From assembly GCA_009885845.1 (NCBI GenBank), contig VFJW01000081.1, positions 1-64,000 on the forward strand: a DNA stretch of 64,000 nucleotides, in the 5' to 3' direction. This DNA comes from Geobacter sp. (GTDB taxonomy: Bacteria > Desulfobacterota > Desulfuromonadia > Geobacterales > Pseudopelobacteraceae). Each line of letters begins with the position of its first letter. Position 1 is the first letter of the stretch. A program made the translations under genes and the position numbers. Of this stretch, positions 43,641 to 52,637 are shown piece after piece. The notes beneath the pieces were generated by a model, which saw only the letters and a list, made by a program, of their open reading frames with translations, made no database searches and was not told the origin of the DNA.

Positions 43641-44272
43641 GAGATTGTCCTTCGTGAAGCTTGTACTGCCCGTATCCGTGCCAACCGTTCTCTGACAGGT
43701 TTTTTGAGATTCCAGACATGATAGGCATGAACACACCACGCAGTAAGAATAAAGCCAAACAGAATAAGTACAAGGTAATGTTCATAGTTGCTGACGTTGT
43801 CCAGCAAGAGCGAAGCACTTTTGCCGAACAGATAGCCCCCCAAAGAAAAAATGACTGCCCAGGTGAAAGCGCTAAAAAGATTAATCCAAAGAAAAGTGCG
43901 GGGAGCGAGATTGGTTATGCCAAGAATTATCGGCAGAATTATTCTGAATCCATAGGTAAAACGAGAAATAAACGCCACAAAATTCCCGTATTTTTCGATC
44001 ATCTTGAGAGCTTCACGAAATTTGCGGGCAATGGAGTGAAAGCGTTTGAGCAGACTCCTTCCTTTGGAGCGGCCAAGGTAGAAATAGAATTGATCGCCGA
44101 GAAAAGACCCCGCCCAGGAGGTACAGATAACACCCAAAATATCAAGATACCCCTGAAAGGCCAGAAAACCGGCCAGGAGCAGGATTGCTTCACCCTCCAG
44201 AAAAGTACCGACGAACAACACCCAGTATCCGTGAAGTTCCAGGTATTCTTTGAGGATCTGCTGAATGTGCAC
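43637..44272 (-). CDS. DedA family membrane protein
   Basis: A 211-residue protein with GTG start and four to five membrane segments. The DedA signature is seen in LEGEAILLLAGFLAFQGYLD, GDQFYFYLGRSKG and FISRFTYGFRIILP. DedA proteins help with membrane homeostasis, and some flip undecaprenyl phosphate or phospholipid; which applies here is unknown. It overlaps trmJ by four bases and follows the DUF4388-like gene by 25 bases. Confidence 0.9.
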   Translation of the reverse strand: MHIQQILKEYLELHGYWVLFVGTFLEGEAILLLAGFLAFQGYLDILGVICTSWAGSFLGDQFYFYLGRSKGRSLLKRFHSIARKFREALKMIEKYGNFVAFISRFTYGFRIILPIILGITNLAPRTFLWINLFSAFTWAVIFSLGGYLFGKSASLLLDNVSNYEHYLVLILFGFILTAWCVHAYHVWNLKKPVRERLARIRAVQASRRTIS

Positions 44273-44297
44273 GAATCAGCCTCTGATATGAAGCGGG

Positions 44298-45254
44298 TTA
44301 AACTGCAAGTCGACCGGCGATCTCTGATTTCATCAGATCGATCATTTCGTCAATACGGGCATGAGAGTCGCCCGCGACTGCATCAGCCTCTACTTGAGCG
44401 AGAAAAAATGAGCATTTCTCTGCATTCAGCAACAGCAAGGGACCACCCAGTTCCTTGATTCTCTTTTCAACAATAGAGCGACCCGTTTTTGACAGATATG
44501 CCGCAGCAACTTCAGATATATCATCAACAAGCTCACGTAGTTTATGTTCACTGATAGTTGCATCGGCAGTGCCGGACGCAGAAACTTCTTTCGGGAGATA
44601 TGCAGCATTCCGGCTACAAGCAGTTTCCCATAACTTTTGGAGATTGACCATTTGCAGCAGATCGTATTGCATCAACTCATCAAGTGGTCTGGTTGAACTG
44701 ATTTCAATACGTGCGCCGGGGAGGGCAGCTATCTTCCGGGCTTCATCCGGAGAGGATTCAATCGTACCGGAACCATCATGATAAAAACCGATCGGCAAAC
44801 CATCCTTGTAAAACATCATCGCAGAACGTTCAGAGGTATAAAACCGCACGACTCCGTTAATACCCTGCCCTTTCAAGCGGGCCAGTATACCTTTGACATC
44901 AACCTGACGCACCTCTTCACCGTCAAAAAGACGGGTGCCGATGACCATGGCATGGGCACAGGCAGCGAGGTCTGTCGTCATGCGATACACATCTATTTCA
45001 CCACCGGTTACTATTACCTTGTTAAACAGTGTCACTATCGCTTCAAAACCAGTCTTATCACGCCCGGAATCGCTACTTAAAGCACATAAAAGCTTCCCTT
45101 TGGCAAAAATCCCATAGAAATCAAAGTCCGGGGCCGAATGATGTAAATATCCGGTGAATCCACCATTACCGAGCTTTCCAAGCACATCAGGAATCATAAT
45201 ATTATTGGCAGCAATTTTTTCGTAAAGCGGATTTGCTTTCGGCAGGAAACGCAT
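44298..45254 (-). CDS. DUF4388-like protein, paralogue B
   Basis: A 318-residue soluble protein clearly related to the one at 18862-19827. Shared blocks include FLPKANPLYEKIA, IPDVLGKLGNGGFTGYL, ERSAMMFYKDGLPIGFYHDG, RKIAALPGARIEISST and DELMQYDLLQMVNLQKLWET. Like A it has two DUF4388-type modules and a helical C-terminus (LRELVDDISEVAAAYLSKTG). No enzyme motif is present. It heads a minus-strand run with DedA, TrmJ and SemiSWEET genes and diverges from the TPR gene. Confidence 0.75.
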   Translation of the reverse strand: MRFLPKANPLYEKIAANNIMIPDVLGKLGNGGFTGYLHHSAPDFDFYGIFAKGKLLCALSSDSGRDKTGFEAIVTLFNKVIVTGGEIDVYRMTTDLAACAHAMVIGTRLFDGEEVRQVDVKGILARLKGQGINGVVRFYTSERSAMMFYKDGLPIGFYHDGSGTIESSPDEARKIAALPGARIEISSTRPLDELMQYDLLQMVNLQKLWETACSRNAAYLPKEVSASGTADATISEHKLRELVDDISEVAAAYLSKTGRSIVEKRIKELGGPLLLLNAEKCSFFLAQVEADAVAGDSHARIDEMIDLMKSEIAGRLAV

Positions 45255-45393
45255 CCAACATCCTCCAAATTATTAATTAAAACAAACTTGCCAGGAGATT
45301 TTGCTAGGTCAGTTCTACAAAAACCTGTGATTATTTCGAATTACTTACGTACATGTGCAAAAAATGTCATCTGACCTGCTAATTACTCGTAGT

Positions 45394-45422
45394 ACCGTAA
45401 AGGATTTTAGGGGCCATGTCAA
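45394..45422 (-). promoter_or_regulatory. Promoter candidate for DUF4388-like gene B
   Basis: Minus strand TTGACA, 17-base spacer, TACGGT. It starts TTGACATGGCCCC-TAAA, resembling the TTGACATGCCTCG-TAAA of the promoter before paralogue A. The leader would be about 130 bases. Confidence 0.45.
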
Positions 45423-45477
45423 AGCAAAATAAAATAGATAAAATATTGAATATCCTAATATAACCAAGATATTAAGC

Positions 45478-45506
45478 TTGACATAGTGCCGTTGTTACAG
45501 TAGTTT
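45478..45506 (+). promoter_or_regulatory. Promoter candidate for the TPR gene
   Basis: TTGACA (45478-45483), 17-base spacer, TAGTTT (45501-45506). The same boxes and spacing occur before DUF4388-like gene A. The leader would be about 180 bases. Confidence 0.5.
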
Positions 45507-45693
45507 TTACTAGTTTTAGAGCCAACAATGTCTTGGTTGTTTTTGTGGTTAATTAGCATTTTTCCCCGCCCGCTTTGCAAGGCATATTTTCAACTTTGCA
45601 ATGTGCTTTTTTCTTGTATCCGGTGCTTGGCAAAATCGTTGGAAGTTTTCTTGTCTAATTTGATGAGGTTTCGGCAATCCTCACGAGGAATTA

Positions 45694-47568
45694 ATGGCAG
45701 TTCATTCAAAAAAAGATAAACTTATCGAGGACGCTCAAAAATTCGTGGCACGTGGCCAGTCTGATAAAGCTGCCAAAATCTACGAGCAGCTTCTGGCAAT
45801 GGAGCCAACCGGTTTTAATCTGCGCCAGAAACTGGCTGAGCTCTTAATTAAATGCGGGCGGAATGATGACGCTCGCAAAGAACTTGAGACCATAGGCAAT
45901 CATTTTTCAAAGAATGGTTTTTATCTTAAAGCCATTGCAGTCTACAAACAACTGCAAAAACTTTTTCCGGCAGATATTTCACTCTCACTTATTCTGGCTG
46001 AACTGAACGCGAAACACGGTCTCGCTGCAAACTCCCTTTCCGAGTATAAACTCGTATACGAGTATTATGAAAAAATCGGCAATATTCCTGAGGCGCTCAG
46101 CATCCTCGACAAAATGCAAAACGTTGACCCTCAAAATATTCCGATCAAAGTAAAACTTGCTGAAGCCTACTTTCAAAAGGGTAAAAAGGAGGCCGCGTAC
46201 ACCGTTTTTGCGAAAACAGCCTCACTACTGCTTGAACGTGGTGACAACGCGACACTTTCCAGAGTGTGCGCTCGTATTCAGCAGCTTTTTCCAAAAAAAC
46301 CTGACTTCATGCTTGAAATACTTACCGAACAGCTTCGTCAGGGCAATGCCGCGTCGGCGACAGACAGCATCCAAAACCTTCTTCGCAGCAACCCTCTTAA
46401 TAAACGGGCATGGGATCTGATAGTACAAGCGTATCAGTTGCTAAATCAGCCTCAGCGAGTAAAAATTGCCTTTCAGCATTATCTGAAATTTTTCCCGTCC
46501 GAACCTGAGGCAATGATCGGCCTCATACAGTCCGTCTCTGCCGAGAACAATATTGCAACCACACTTGATCTACTTGACCAATATGAATCAACACTTATAT
46601 CGGCTGGTTTTCTGAAGCAGCTGGAGCTGATATATCAATCTCTTGGCAAATTGGATCCGATCAATCCCAGGATACTTGAAGGACGTATCAGAGTTGCCAC
46701 CGCATGTGGAAATGACAGTGAAGTCAGTTCACTTACTTCGAAACTGCAGTCACTTCGGCCTATCACCGGTACTGTAAAAGTTGATGCGGTTGCGACAGAA
46801 CCGGCACCCGGCTTTATTGCTCCGCAGCCATCGGTCGCTCCAGAAGCTAAATCCGCAACTATTCCCGCCGTCCCACCCCCGGCACAGGCCTCAATTCCAA
46901 AATCAGCGATGCCCCAAGCAGAATTATCCTCCGCATCTGTATTTGAAACTGAAAACGTGATGGGAACGGCTGATACATTCCAGCAACCTGAAGAGGATAT
47001 TGAAATCGAGATCGATCTCGACTTTCCGTTCGATTCATCCGAACAGACAATTAATGCAGATTCTGAAGCTGCTGCCCATGACAATTGGCTTGACTCTATT
47101 GGCAATCTTTTTGACTCAATCAATACTGCTCCACGAATAGTAAAATTCGGCAGTGAAATGGAAAATTCCGATGCGCAATCGCATTTTGATCTGGGACAGG
47201 CATTTAAAGAAATGGGTTTATACGATGAGGCCATCAACGAATTTCGCCAGGCTTCACAAGATCCGTTACGATTGGTGGAATGCCTTATTATGCAGTGTTC
47301 TTGCCTAAAAGAGCGTGGCGAACCGGGAACAGCCATTACCATGCTGCAGACATTGTTAAAACCGGGATTAAACAATGAAGAGTACTGTGCTATAAGGTAT
47401 GAGTTGGCTTCGGCTTTCGAATATGCGGGAAACACTGAAGAAGCACGTATTCTTCTCAATGAAATAAGTACGACTAATCCCGATTTCAGGGACATCAGAT
47501 CTCGTCTTGCTGCAATAAATATTTCGGGGGCACTTGATTTTTCAGATGATGAATTAAAAGACTTCTGA
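45694..47568 (+). CDS. Large TPR-repeat protein
   Basis: A 624-residue protein without signal peptide. TPR-type helix pairs run from residue 8 to about 350 (KFVARGQSDKAAKIYEQLLA, NGFYLKAIAVYKQLQKLFP, GNIPEALSILDKMQNVDPQN). An Ala/Pro-rich and acidic linker (370-480) follows, then three more TPRs (SHFDLGQAFKEMGLYDEAIN, GNTEEARILLNEIS). Such proteins scaffold complexes; no partner is evident except the next gene. ATG follows GAGGAATTA. Possibly related to type IV pilus or motility assembly in this group, but that is inference. Confidence 0.8.
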   Translation: MAVHSKKDKLIEDAQKFVARGQSDKAAKIYEQLLAMEPTGFNLRQKLAELLIKCGRNDDARKELETIGNHFSKNGFYLKAIAVYKQLQKLFPADISLSLILAELNAKHGLAANSLSEYKLVYEYYEKIGNIPEALSILDKMQNVDPQNIPIKVKLAEAYFQKGKKEAAYTVFAKTASLLLERGDNATLSRVCARIQQLFPKKPDFMLEILTEQLRQGNAASATDSIQNLLRSNPLNKRAWDLIVQAYQLLNQPQRVKIAFQHYLKFFPSEPEAMIGLIQSVSAENNIATTLDLLDQYESTLISAGFLKQLELIYQSLGKLDPINPRILEGRIRVATACGNDSEVSSLTSKLQSLRPITGTVKVDAVATEPAPGFIAPQPSVAPEAKSATIPAVPPPAQASIPKSAMPQAELSSASVFETENVMGTADTFQQPEEDIEIEIDLDFPFDSSEQTINADSEAAAHDNWLDSIGNLFDSINTAPRIVKFGSEMENSDAQSHFDLGQAFKEMGLYDEAINEFRQASQDPLRLVECLIMQCSCLKERGEPGTAITMLQTLLKPGLNNEEYCAIRYELASAFEYAGNTEEARILLNEISTTNPDFRDIRSRLAAINISGALDFSDDELKDF

Positions 47569-47726
47569 CTTGCTGGCCTTGTTAAAGCTGGATATGTACG
47601 ATACATATATTTTTCATTGCAATGTAACGCAAGACATGTTTTTCCTGTACTAACATAACTTGCGACTGGACATATGACAATTATCAGTTATTATTTCGCA
47701 GATCAGACCCTAAGGAGGTTTATTAC

Positions 47727-48746
47727 ATGAAAAATACTCTTTTTGCCATTATGCTTTTTGCCGCGATTGGATGCATGTATTCTGCAGTTCATGCGGCGGA
47801 ACTGCTCGATGTCAAGCCTGTTGTCTCCGGAAGTGATGTGTCAGTTGAGATTTCCGCTGATATCCCTATGACATATACTTTTTATAAAGTCCCTGGCCAG
47901 GCGAGAGCAGTCGTTGACATTGCTGAAGCTGATCCGGAGAAAGTCGAGCCATTGATTGTTGTCAACAAAGGGGCGGTCTCGAGCATCAGCGTAGATAAGG
48001 CTCAAATTTCAGGCATTGTTGTCAGCAGACTTATTTTTAATCTTGTGTCAGAGTCAGACATCTCTGTGAACGCCTCTTCTAATCGAAAACTACTGACAGT
48101 AACATTTAGCAGCTCAACTGCTGCGGCAGGCAAGCCGGAACCGAAACCGGAACCGAAACCGGAACCGAATCCAGAACCGAAGCCGGAGGCCATACCTGTT
48201 CCACTTCCTGAACCTGTGGCAAAGATTGAACCACCTGTCAGCGCAGTTCAGCCCCCCCCGGCAGCGACAGACAAGGAGGAAGACCCCCTCGGTCTCGATG
48301 AACCAGCAGCAGTGACTCCACCAGTGAAGATTGTAGCGGCTGCTGCAGTGCCTGCACCAACAAGCGGAATGGTACCCACTGCTACACCTACGGTAATGCG
48401 GATACCAAAACTTGAACCGGTCGTCCCTGCCGCGGCACCACTCTCCTCACTGATGATAAAAGACGTGATAACCGGGGCCTCCTTCATTGAAATACGTGCC
48501 AACCAATCAATTTCAAATTACAAAACAATCAGATTATCAGGACCGGATCGCCTCGTAATCGACATTCCTGGTGAAAAAATAAACCAGAAATCGAAAACCA
48601 TTGCCATCAACAAGTTCGGAATTTCAAAAGTCCGCATTGGTGTTTCTCCAAATAATATTCGCATTGTTTTAGATTCCGCAAAAACAGGATTTCCAGCGCA
48701 TACCATTACCAATACGGAGAATGGTCTGCGAATAAATTTCAAGTAG
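47727..48746 (+). CDS. Exported AMIN-domain protein
   Basis: A 339-residue protein with signal peptide (cleavage near VHAA 25). Two AMIN-type domains flank a Pro-rich linker: residues 26-130 (LLDVKPVVSGSDVSVEIS, YTFYKVPGQARAVVDIAEA) and 240-339 (IKDVITGASFIEIRA, GPDRLVIDIPGEK). The linker contains KPEPKPEP repeats coded at 48131-48188. AMIN domains bind peptidoglycan and occur in PilQ and amidases; this protein has no catalytic domain. AAGGAGG precedes the ATG. Confidence 0.85.
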   Translation: MKNTLFAIMLFAAIGCMYSAVHAAELLDVKPVVSGSDVSVEISADIPMTYTFYKVPGQARAVVDIAEADPEKVEPLIVVNKGAVSSISVDKAQISGIVVSRLIFNLVSESDISVNASSNRKLLTVTFSSSTAAAGKPEPKPEPKPEPNPEPKPEAIPVPLPEPVAKIEPPVSAVQPPPAATDKEEDPLGLDEPAAVTPPVKIVAAAAVPAPTSGMVPTATPTVMRIPKLEPVVPAAAPLSSLMIKDVITGASFIEIRANQSISNYKTIRLSGPDRLVIDIPGEKINQKSKTIAINKFGISKVRIGVSPNNIRIVLDSAKTGFPAHTITNTENGLRINFK

Positions 48747-48766
48747 TCTCATCGCAGCTATGACAC

Positions 48767-48807
48767 AAAAAAAGGACTTGACCGTGAAACGGGCCAAGTC
48801 CTTTTTT
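48767..48807. terminator. Bidirectional intrinsic terminator
   Basis: AAAAAAAGGACTTG and CAAGTCCTTTTTT form a 13-bp stem with inner partial pairing. A and T tracts on both sides let it stop the AMIN gene and the convergent tRNA-Val transcript. Confidence 0.88.
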
Positions 48808-48809
48808 AT

Positions 48810-48884
48810 TGGTGGGCGCTACTGGGATTGAACCAGTGACCCCTGCCGTGTGAAGGCAGTGCTCTCCCGCTGAGCTAAGCGCCC
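48810..48884 (-). tRNA. tRNA-Val (CAC)
   Basis: Acceptor GGGCGCT pairs with AGCGCCC, discriminator A, encoded CCA at 48812-48810. The anticodon stem CTGCC/GGCAG encloses TTCACAC, giving CAC. The T loop TTCAATC is normal. Confidence 0.95.
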
Positions 48885-48891
48885 GCGGCCA

Positions 48892-49365
48892 TCAGTTTTC
48901 GGTCATAAAATGTTGTTCATACAAATCTTCAAGGGCCTGAAGATGACGACTCTCCTCCTGATGCAGCTGAGCAAACAACTTCCCCATCGGTGCGCCTGCA
49001 CATCCGCTGGTAACTCTACCATAGAAATCTACGGCACCTTTTTCCAGGTGGATGGCATATATAAGCGCCTCCCTCACTCCTGATTTCGGTCCAAGCTCCT
49101 CCTTTTTAAACAGGTAATCAAGATGCATGGTAGGAATCGGCTGATCCAGATCATTGCCGCCGTCCATGCGCCCATCAAGCAACGCTTTCTCCAGCTGATG
49201 CTTGTGGTCCAGTTCGTCCAGCGCATTTTCACGCAGCAGATCCTTGGCCCCTTTATGTGTCAGTTGACGGATTGCATACAGATAATTACGAAATCCTTCC
49301 TCTTCCATTGAAATTGCCATTTCAAGCGCCGCATCAAAAGTATAACAGACCTGATCATTATCCAT
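48892..49365 (-). CDS. Ferritin-like/rubrerythrin-type di-iron protein
   Basis: A 157-residue four-helix protein. Di-iron ligands are suggested by EMAISMEEEGFRNYLYAI, LDELDHKHQLEKAL, LEKGAVDFYGRV and QEESRHLQALEDLYE (Glu and ExxH pairs in two halves). The rubredoxin domain of classical rubrerythrin is absent. Likely role: peroxide or iron handling. Start at 49365 follows GGAGG. It begins one base after the cyclophilin stop, so the two are cotranscribed. Confidence 0.85.
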   Translation of the reverse strand: MDNDQVCYTFDAALEMAISMEEEGFRNYLYAIRQLTHKGAKDLLRENALDELDHKHQLEKALLDGRMDGGNDLDQPIPTMHLDYLFKKEELGPKSGVREALIYAIHLEKGAVDFYGRVTSGCAGAPMGKLFAQLHQEESRHLQALEDLYEQHFMTEN

Positions 49366-49366
49366 G

Positions 49367-49888
49367 TTACGCCTCCTGTTCAATCAGCCGGGCTGATGTC
49401 AGAAAAACCGGTTCAAGCGGCACATCTGAATGCCCGTTCTTGTTCCCGGTTTTCACCGCCCGTATCTGGTCAACTATATCCATTCCTTCCAGTACCTGGC
49501 CGAAGACACAATAGCCGAAATGATCCTGATGTTTCCCTTTATGATCAAGAAACGCATTATCGACCGTGTTGATGAAGAACTGGCAGGTAGCCGAATCGAT
49601 CACCGCAGTACGAGCCATCGCCAGAGTACCTCGCTTGTTCAGCAGGCCGTTCGTGGCCTCGTTTTTAATGGCAAACTTCGGTTTTTTTACCTCCATGTGC
49701 TCATTCATGCCGCCGCCCTGAACCATAAAATCCTTGATGACACGGTGGAATATCAACCCGTCGTAATGTCCGTCTTTGACATAGGAGAGGAAGTTTCTGA
49801 CGGTTATCGGGGCTTTCTCTCTGAAAAGTTCAACTTTGACGGTACCCATCGAAGTTTCCAATATAACCTGCGGGTTCTGATCTGACAT
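49367..49888 (-). CDS. ppiB: Cytoplasmic peptidyl-prolyl cis-trans isomerase (cyclophilin)
   Basis: A 173-residue cyclophilin without signal peptide. Signature FHRVIKDFMVQGGG and the active-site FFINTVDN and FGYCVFGQVLEGMDIVD are present. It catalyses proline isomerisation during folding. AGGAAAAAG precedes the ATG. First of a two-gene unit with the ferritin-like protein. Confidence 0.94.
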   Translation of the reverse strand: MSDQNPQVILETSMGTVKVELFREKAPITVRNFLSYVKDGHYDGLIFHRVIKDFMVQGGGMNEHMEVKKPKFAIKNEATNGLLNKRGTLAMARTAVIDSATCQFFINTVDNAFLDHKGKHQDHFGYCVFGQVLEGMDIVDQIRAVKTGNKNGHSDVPLEPVFLTSARLIEQEA

Positions 49889-50053
49889 CTTTTTCCTCCA
49901 CGAATAGTTGATAAGAATTTGTGTTGAGTGAAAAAATACCGTGCATGAGTATCATAGTACAAATAAAAATTAAACCCAAATTGTCAAAGAGTTGCCAAGT
50001 ATCAACTGTTGCGCTATGGTGTCAAAAATAAAAAACCCGCCGGGAGGTTTCGC

Positions 50054-50650
50054 ATGAAGGTATTCGTGTCCATGCTCTCATTGGTTGCTGTCTTAACGGC
50101 ACTGTCCACCGGACCTGCATCGGCCGGAACGGCAATGATCGGTTCTCAGGCACCGGTCTTCACGCTAGACGCGGTCGTCAATAAAGAATTCACAAAGGTC
50201 AGCCTGAATGATTATATGGGTAAATGGGTGATACTCTTCTTTTATCCCGGAGATTTCACCTATGTGTGCCCGACCGAAATAAAGGGATTCAATACATCAC
50301 TGGCGAAGTTCAAAGCCGCCAATGCCGAGATCCTCGCCGTTTCGGTCGACAGTAAATTCTCCCATCTGGCCTGGATCAAAAGTGGTGCTCTTGATACACT
50401 CGACTACCCGTTGCTATCTGATTTCAGCAAACAGACCGCCAAGGCCTACGGAGTTCTTGATGAAGTCATCAGCAGCGCCCGGAGAGGTCTGTTTATCATT
50501 GATCCCAAGGGCGTTATTCAGCACATTCTTGTCCACAACGATAAAGTTGGACGAAGCGTGGAGGAGACCTTGCGGGTACTGAAAGCGCTCCAGACCGAAG
50601 AGCTCTGTCCGATAAACTGGAAACCGGGAGACAATGTGCTGAAAATGTGA
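50054..50650 (+). CDS. Exported 2-Cys peroxiredoxin
   Basis: A 198-residue AhpC/Prx1-type peroxiredoxin with a signal peptide (cleavage after ASA 24), so periplasmic. Peroxidatic C72 lies in DFTYVCPTE and resolving C185 in EELCPINW. Start at 50054 follows GGGAGG; an upstream in-frame ATG would bury the signal. Most members of the subfamily are cytoplasmic and rely on thioredoxin or AhpF; the periplasmic reductant here is unknown. Confidence 0.9.
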   Translation: MKVFVSMLSLVAVLTALSTGPASAGTAMIGSQAPVFTLDAVVNKEFTKVSLNDYMGKWVILFFYPGDFTYVCPTEIKGFNTSLAKFKAANAEILAVSVDSKFSHLAWIKSGALDTLDYPLLSDFSKQTAKAYGVLDEVISSARRGLFIIDPKGVIQHILVHNDKVGRSVEETLRVLKALQTEELCPINWKPGDNVLKM

Positions 50651-50673
50651 ATCATGGCATAGAAAAGGAAAGT

Positions 50674-50708
50674 AAAAAGGGGCCGGTCTTGAAGACGACC
50701 CCCTTTTT
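50674..50708. terminator. Bidirectional intrinsic terminator
   Basis: AAAAAGGGG...GTCTT and AAGAC...CCCCTTTTT pair around GA, with flanking A and T tracts. It separates the peroxiredoxin from the convergent oxidoreductase. Confidence 0.85.
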
Positions 50709-50735
50709 GTACCTGCTGCTTAAGACAGAATACGT

Positions 50736-51722
50736 TTATTGAATTCGCAGAACAATTTTCCCGAAATGTTTATCTTCCTCCATCATGCGATGCGCATCAG
50801 CCACCTGATCGATGCTGAAGACTTTCTCTATAATCGGGACAATACTGCGATCGGCGAACTTCGGCAGGGCACGACGGGTAAATTCGGCGACAATTTCTCC
50901 CTTTTCGGCAACCGGACGTGAGCGAAGCACGCTGCCGATAATCTGCTGACGCTTCACCATCATCAGGGCCAGATTAAGCTCGGCCTTGATGCCACTGATA
51001 ACGCCAATGACCACTAATCTTCCTTTATAACCAAGCGAATTCATATTGGGCGCCAGATATTTTGCTCCGACATGATCCAGAATAAGGTCGACCCCTTTTT
51101 TATTCGTACATTCCTTGACCGCCTCCGTAAAATCAGGAGTCTCATGGAAATTTATCAGATAGTCGGCTCCGATTGCCCTGACCCGTTCCATTTTAGCAGG
51201 AGAAGCCGTCACAATCAGTTTGCTGGCAGGTGTCAGCGTACGGCAGAGCTGAATAGCGGCCGTGTTAACTCCGCCGCCGCCACCATGCAGGATAGCCGTT
51301 TGCGCATCCTTGAATTCACCGATCATGAACACGTTCAGAAAGGCCGTAATATATGATTCACAGACACACGCGGCTTCTTCAAAGTTCATACTTTCAGGTA
51401 TGCGCATTAAATGATCGGCGTACGCTACAGCGAACTCGGCATACCCGCCTCCGCCAACCAGAGTCATGACCCGTTCGCCCACGTGCCAGCCTGATACACC
51501 AGCTCCCAGCGACTCAACTACCCCGGCAACTTCCAGGCCGAGTATTTCGGAGTCTCCTGCAGGAGGCGGATATTTGCCTTCACGCTGTACCAGATCCGGA
51601 CGGTTGATTGATGATGCAAAAACTTTTACCAGCACCTGTCCTTCGGCCGGAGTCGGTTTTTCGACCTCGCCAACCCTGAGAACGTCAACGCCGCCAAAAG
51701 CGTCCATTAATACTGCCTTCAT
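50736..51722 (-). CDS. NAD(P)H quinone oxidoreductase, zinc-free MDR family
   Basis: A 328-residue medium-chain reductase of the QOR/PIG3 type. GroES-like part (SSINRPDLVQREGKYPPPAG, GLEVAGVVESLG) and Rossmann part (ILHGGGGGVNTAAIQLCRT). The catalytic zinc Cys/His set of alcohol dehydrogenases is absent. It probably reduces quinones or enones with NADPH. Start after GGAGGAACAGTT. Divergent from surE. Confidence 0.9.
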   Translation of the reverse strand: MKAVLMDAFGGVDVLRVGEVEKPTPAEGQVLVKVFASSINRPDLVQREGKYPPPAGDSEILGLEVAGVVESLGAGVSGWHVGERVMTLVGGGGYAEFAVAYADHLMRIPESMNFEEAACVCESYITAFLNVFMIGEFKDAQTAILHGGGGGVNTAAIQLCRTLTPASKLIVTASPAKMERVRAIGADYLINFHETPDFTEAVKECTNKKGVDLILDHVGAKYLAPNMNSLGYKGRLVVIGVISGIKAELNLALMMVKRQQIIGSVLRSRPVAEKGEIVAEFTRRALPKFADRSIVPIIEKVFSIDQVADAHRMMEEDKHFGKIVLRIQ

Positions 51723-51893
51723 AACTGTTCCTCCATGCTGCTAAATTGCTGGCCGGATCCCGCAGCCGGTTTTTCAATGTAGCGACTTACGGCGGCTTTG
51801 TAAACACAAAATCAGAACACGGGAGCGACTTGATTTCCCTGGATTTTTCTGCGATACATACGCTCAATTACTTGGAACAAAAGGATCTTCTCC

Positions 51894-52637
51894 ATGAACA
51901 TAATGGTTACCAACGATGATGGCATCCATGCCGCCGGCATACGCGCCCTCGCTGAAGCGATGACTGCACTCGGCACGGTAACCGTTGTCGCTCCCGACCG
52001 GGAAAGAAGTGCGGCAGGTCACTCCCTGACCCTTCATTCGCCTCTGCGGATTTTTGAACAGCATAAAGGATGGTATGCGGTCGACGGCACTCCGACTGAT
52101 TGTGTCAACATGGGTATTCACAATATGCTGCCGATAACTCCTGACCTGGTGGTTTCCGGCATTAATCATGGAGCAAACCTGGGCGATGACATCACCTATT
52201 CCGGCACTGTTGCTGCTGCAATGGAAGCCAATCTGATGGGCATTCCGGCGATTGCCTTTTCGCTGGCAACCTTTGCACCGAGCAACCATTTTACCGATGC
52301 CGCCCTGATGGCTGTGCAGATAGCCCGCCAGGTAATCGCCAACGGCCTCCCTGCCGACACCTTCCTGAATGTCAATTTCCCCGACTGCCCCCAGGACAAA
52401 ATGCTCCCCCCCTTGATAACCCGACAGGGAAAACGCTCATTTATCGGGAAAATTGTCGATAAAACCGATCCACGCGGCAGGAAGTATTTCTGGGTCGGCA
52501 GCGAAGAACCACATCTTAATGACGAACCAGGCACTGACTTTCATGCCATCAATCGCCGACATGTTTCCATCACCCCTCTCCATCTCGATCTGACAAACCA
52601 CAAATCGCTGCCGATTTTAGCAGAGTGGACATTCTGA
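51894..52637 (+). CDS. surE: 5'-nucleotidase SurE
   Basis: A 247-residue metal-dependent nucleoside monophosphate phosphatase. Signature MVTNDDGIHAAGIRAL (D8, D9), RERSAAGHSLTL and SGINHGANLGDDITYSGTV are present. AAGGA lies before the ATG. It begins the surE-pcm-rpoS-apt run, known from enterics as a stationary-phase cluster. Confidence 0.96.
   Translation: MNIMVTNDDGIHAAGIRALAEAMTALGTVTVVAPDRERSAAGHSLTLHSPLRIFEQHKGWYAVDGTPTDCVNMGIHNMLPITPDLVVSGINHGANLGDDITYSGTVAAAMEANLMGIPAIAFSLATFAPSNHFTDAALMAVQIARQVIANGLPADTFLNVNFPDCPQDKMLPPLITRQGKRSFIGKIVDKTDPRGRKYFWVGSEEPHLNDEPGTDFHAINRRHVSITPLHLDLTNHKSLPILAEWTF

Larger units (their letters stand above)
45255..45693. other. Divergent intergenic region with promoter candidates
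   Basis: These 439 A/T-rich bases separate two divergent genes. They hold one promoter candidate for each direction (45394-45422 minus and 45478-45506 plus). A short open frame at 45528-45719 is not credible. A 7-bp inverted repeat AGGTCAG/CTGACCT (about 45306 and 45371) is a possible operator, weakly supported. Confidence 0.5.

Noticed and set aside
45528-45719. 63-residue open frame before the TPR gene
   Set aside because: No ribosome site, Cys- and Phe-rich unlikely composition, overlaps the TPR start in another frame.
46635-47606. 323-residue minus-strand open frame
   Set aside because: Antisense of the TPR gene, Ser/Arg-rich shadow without a ribosome site.
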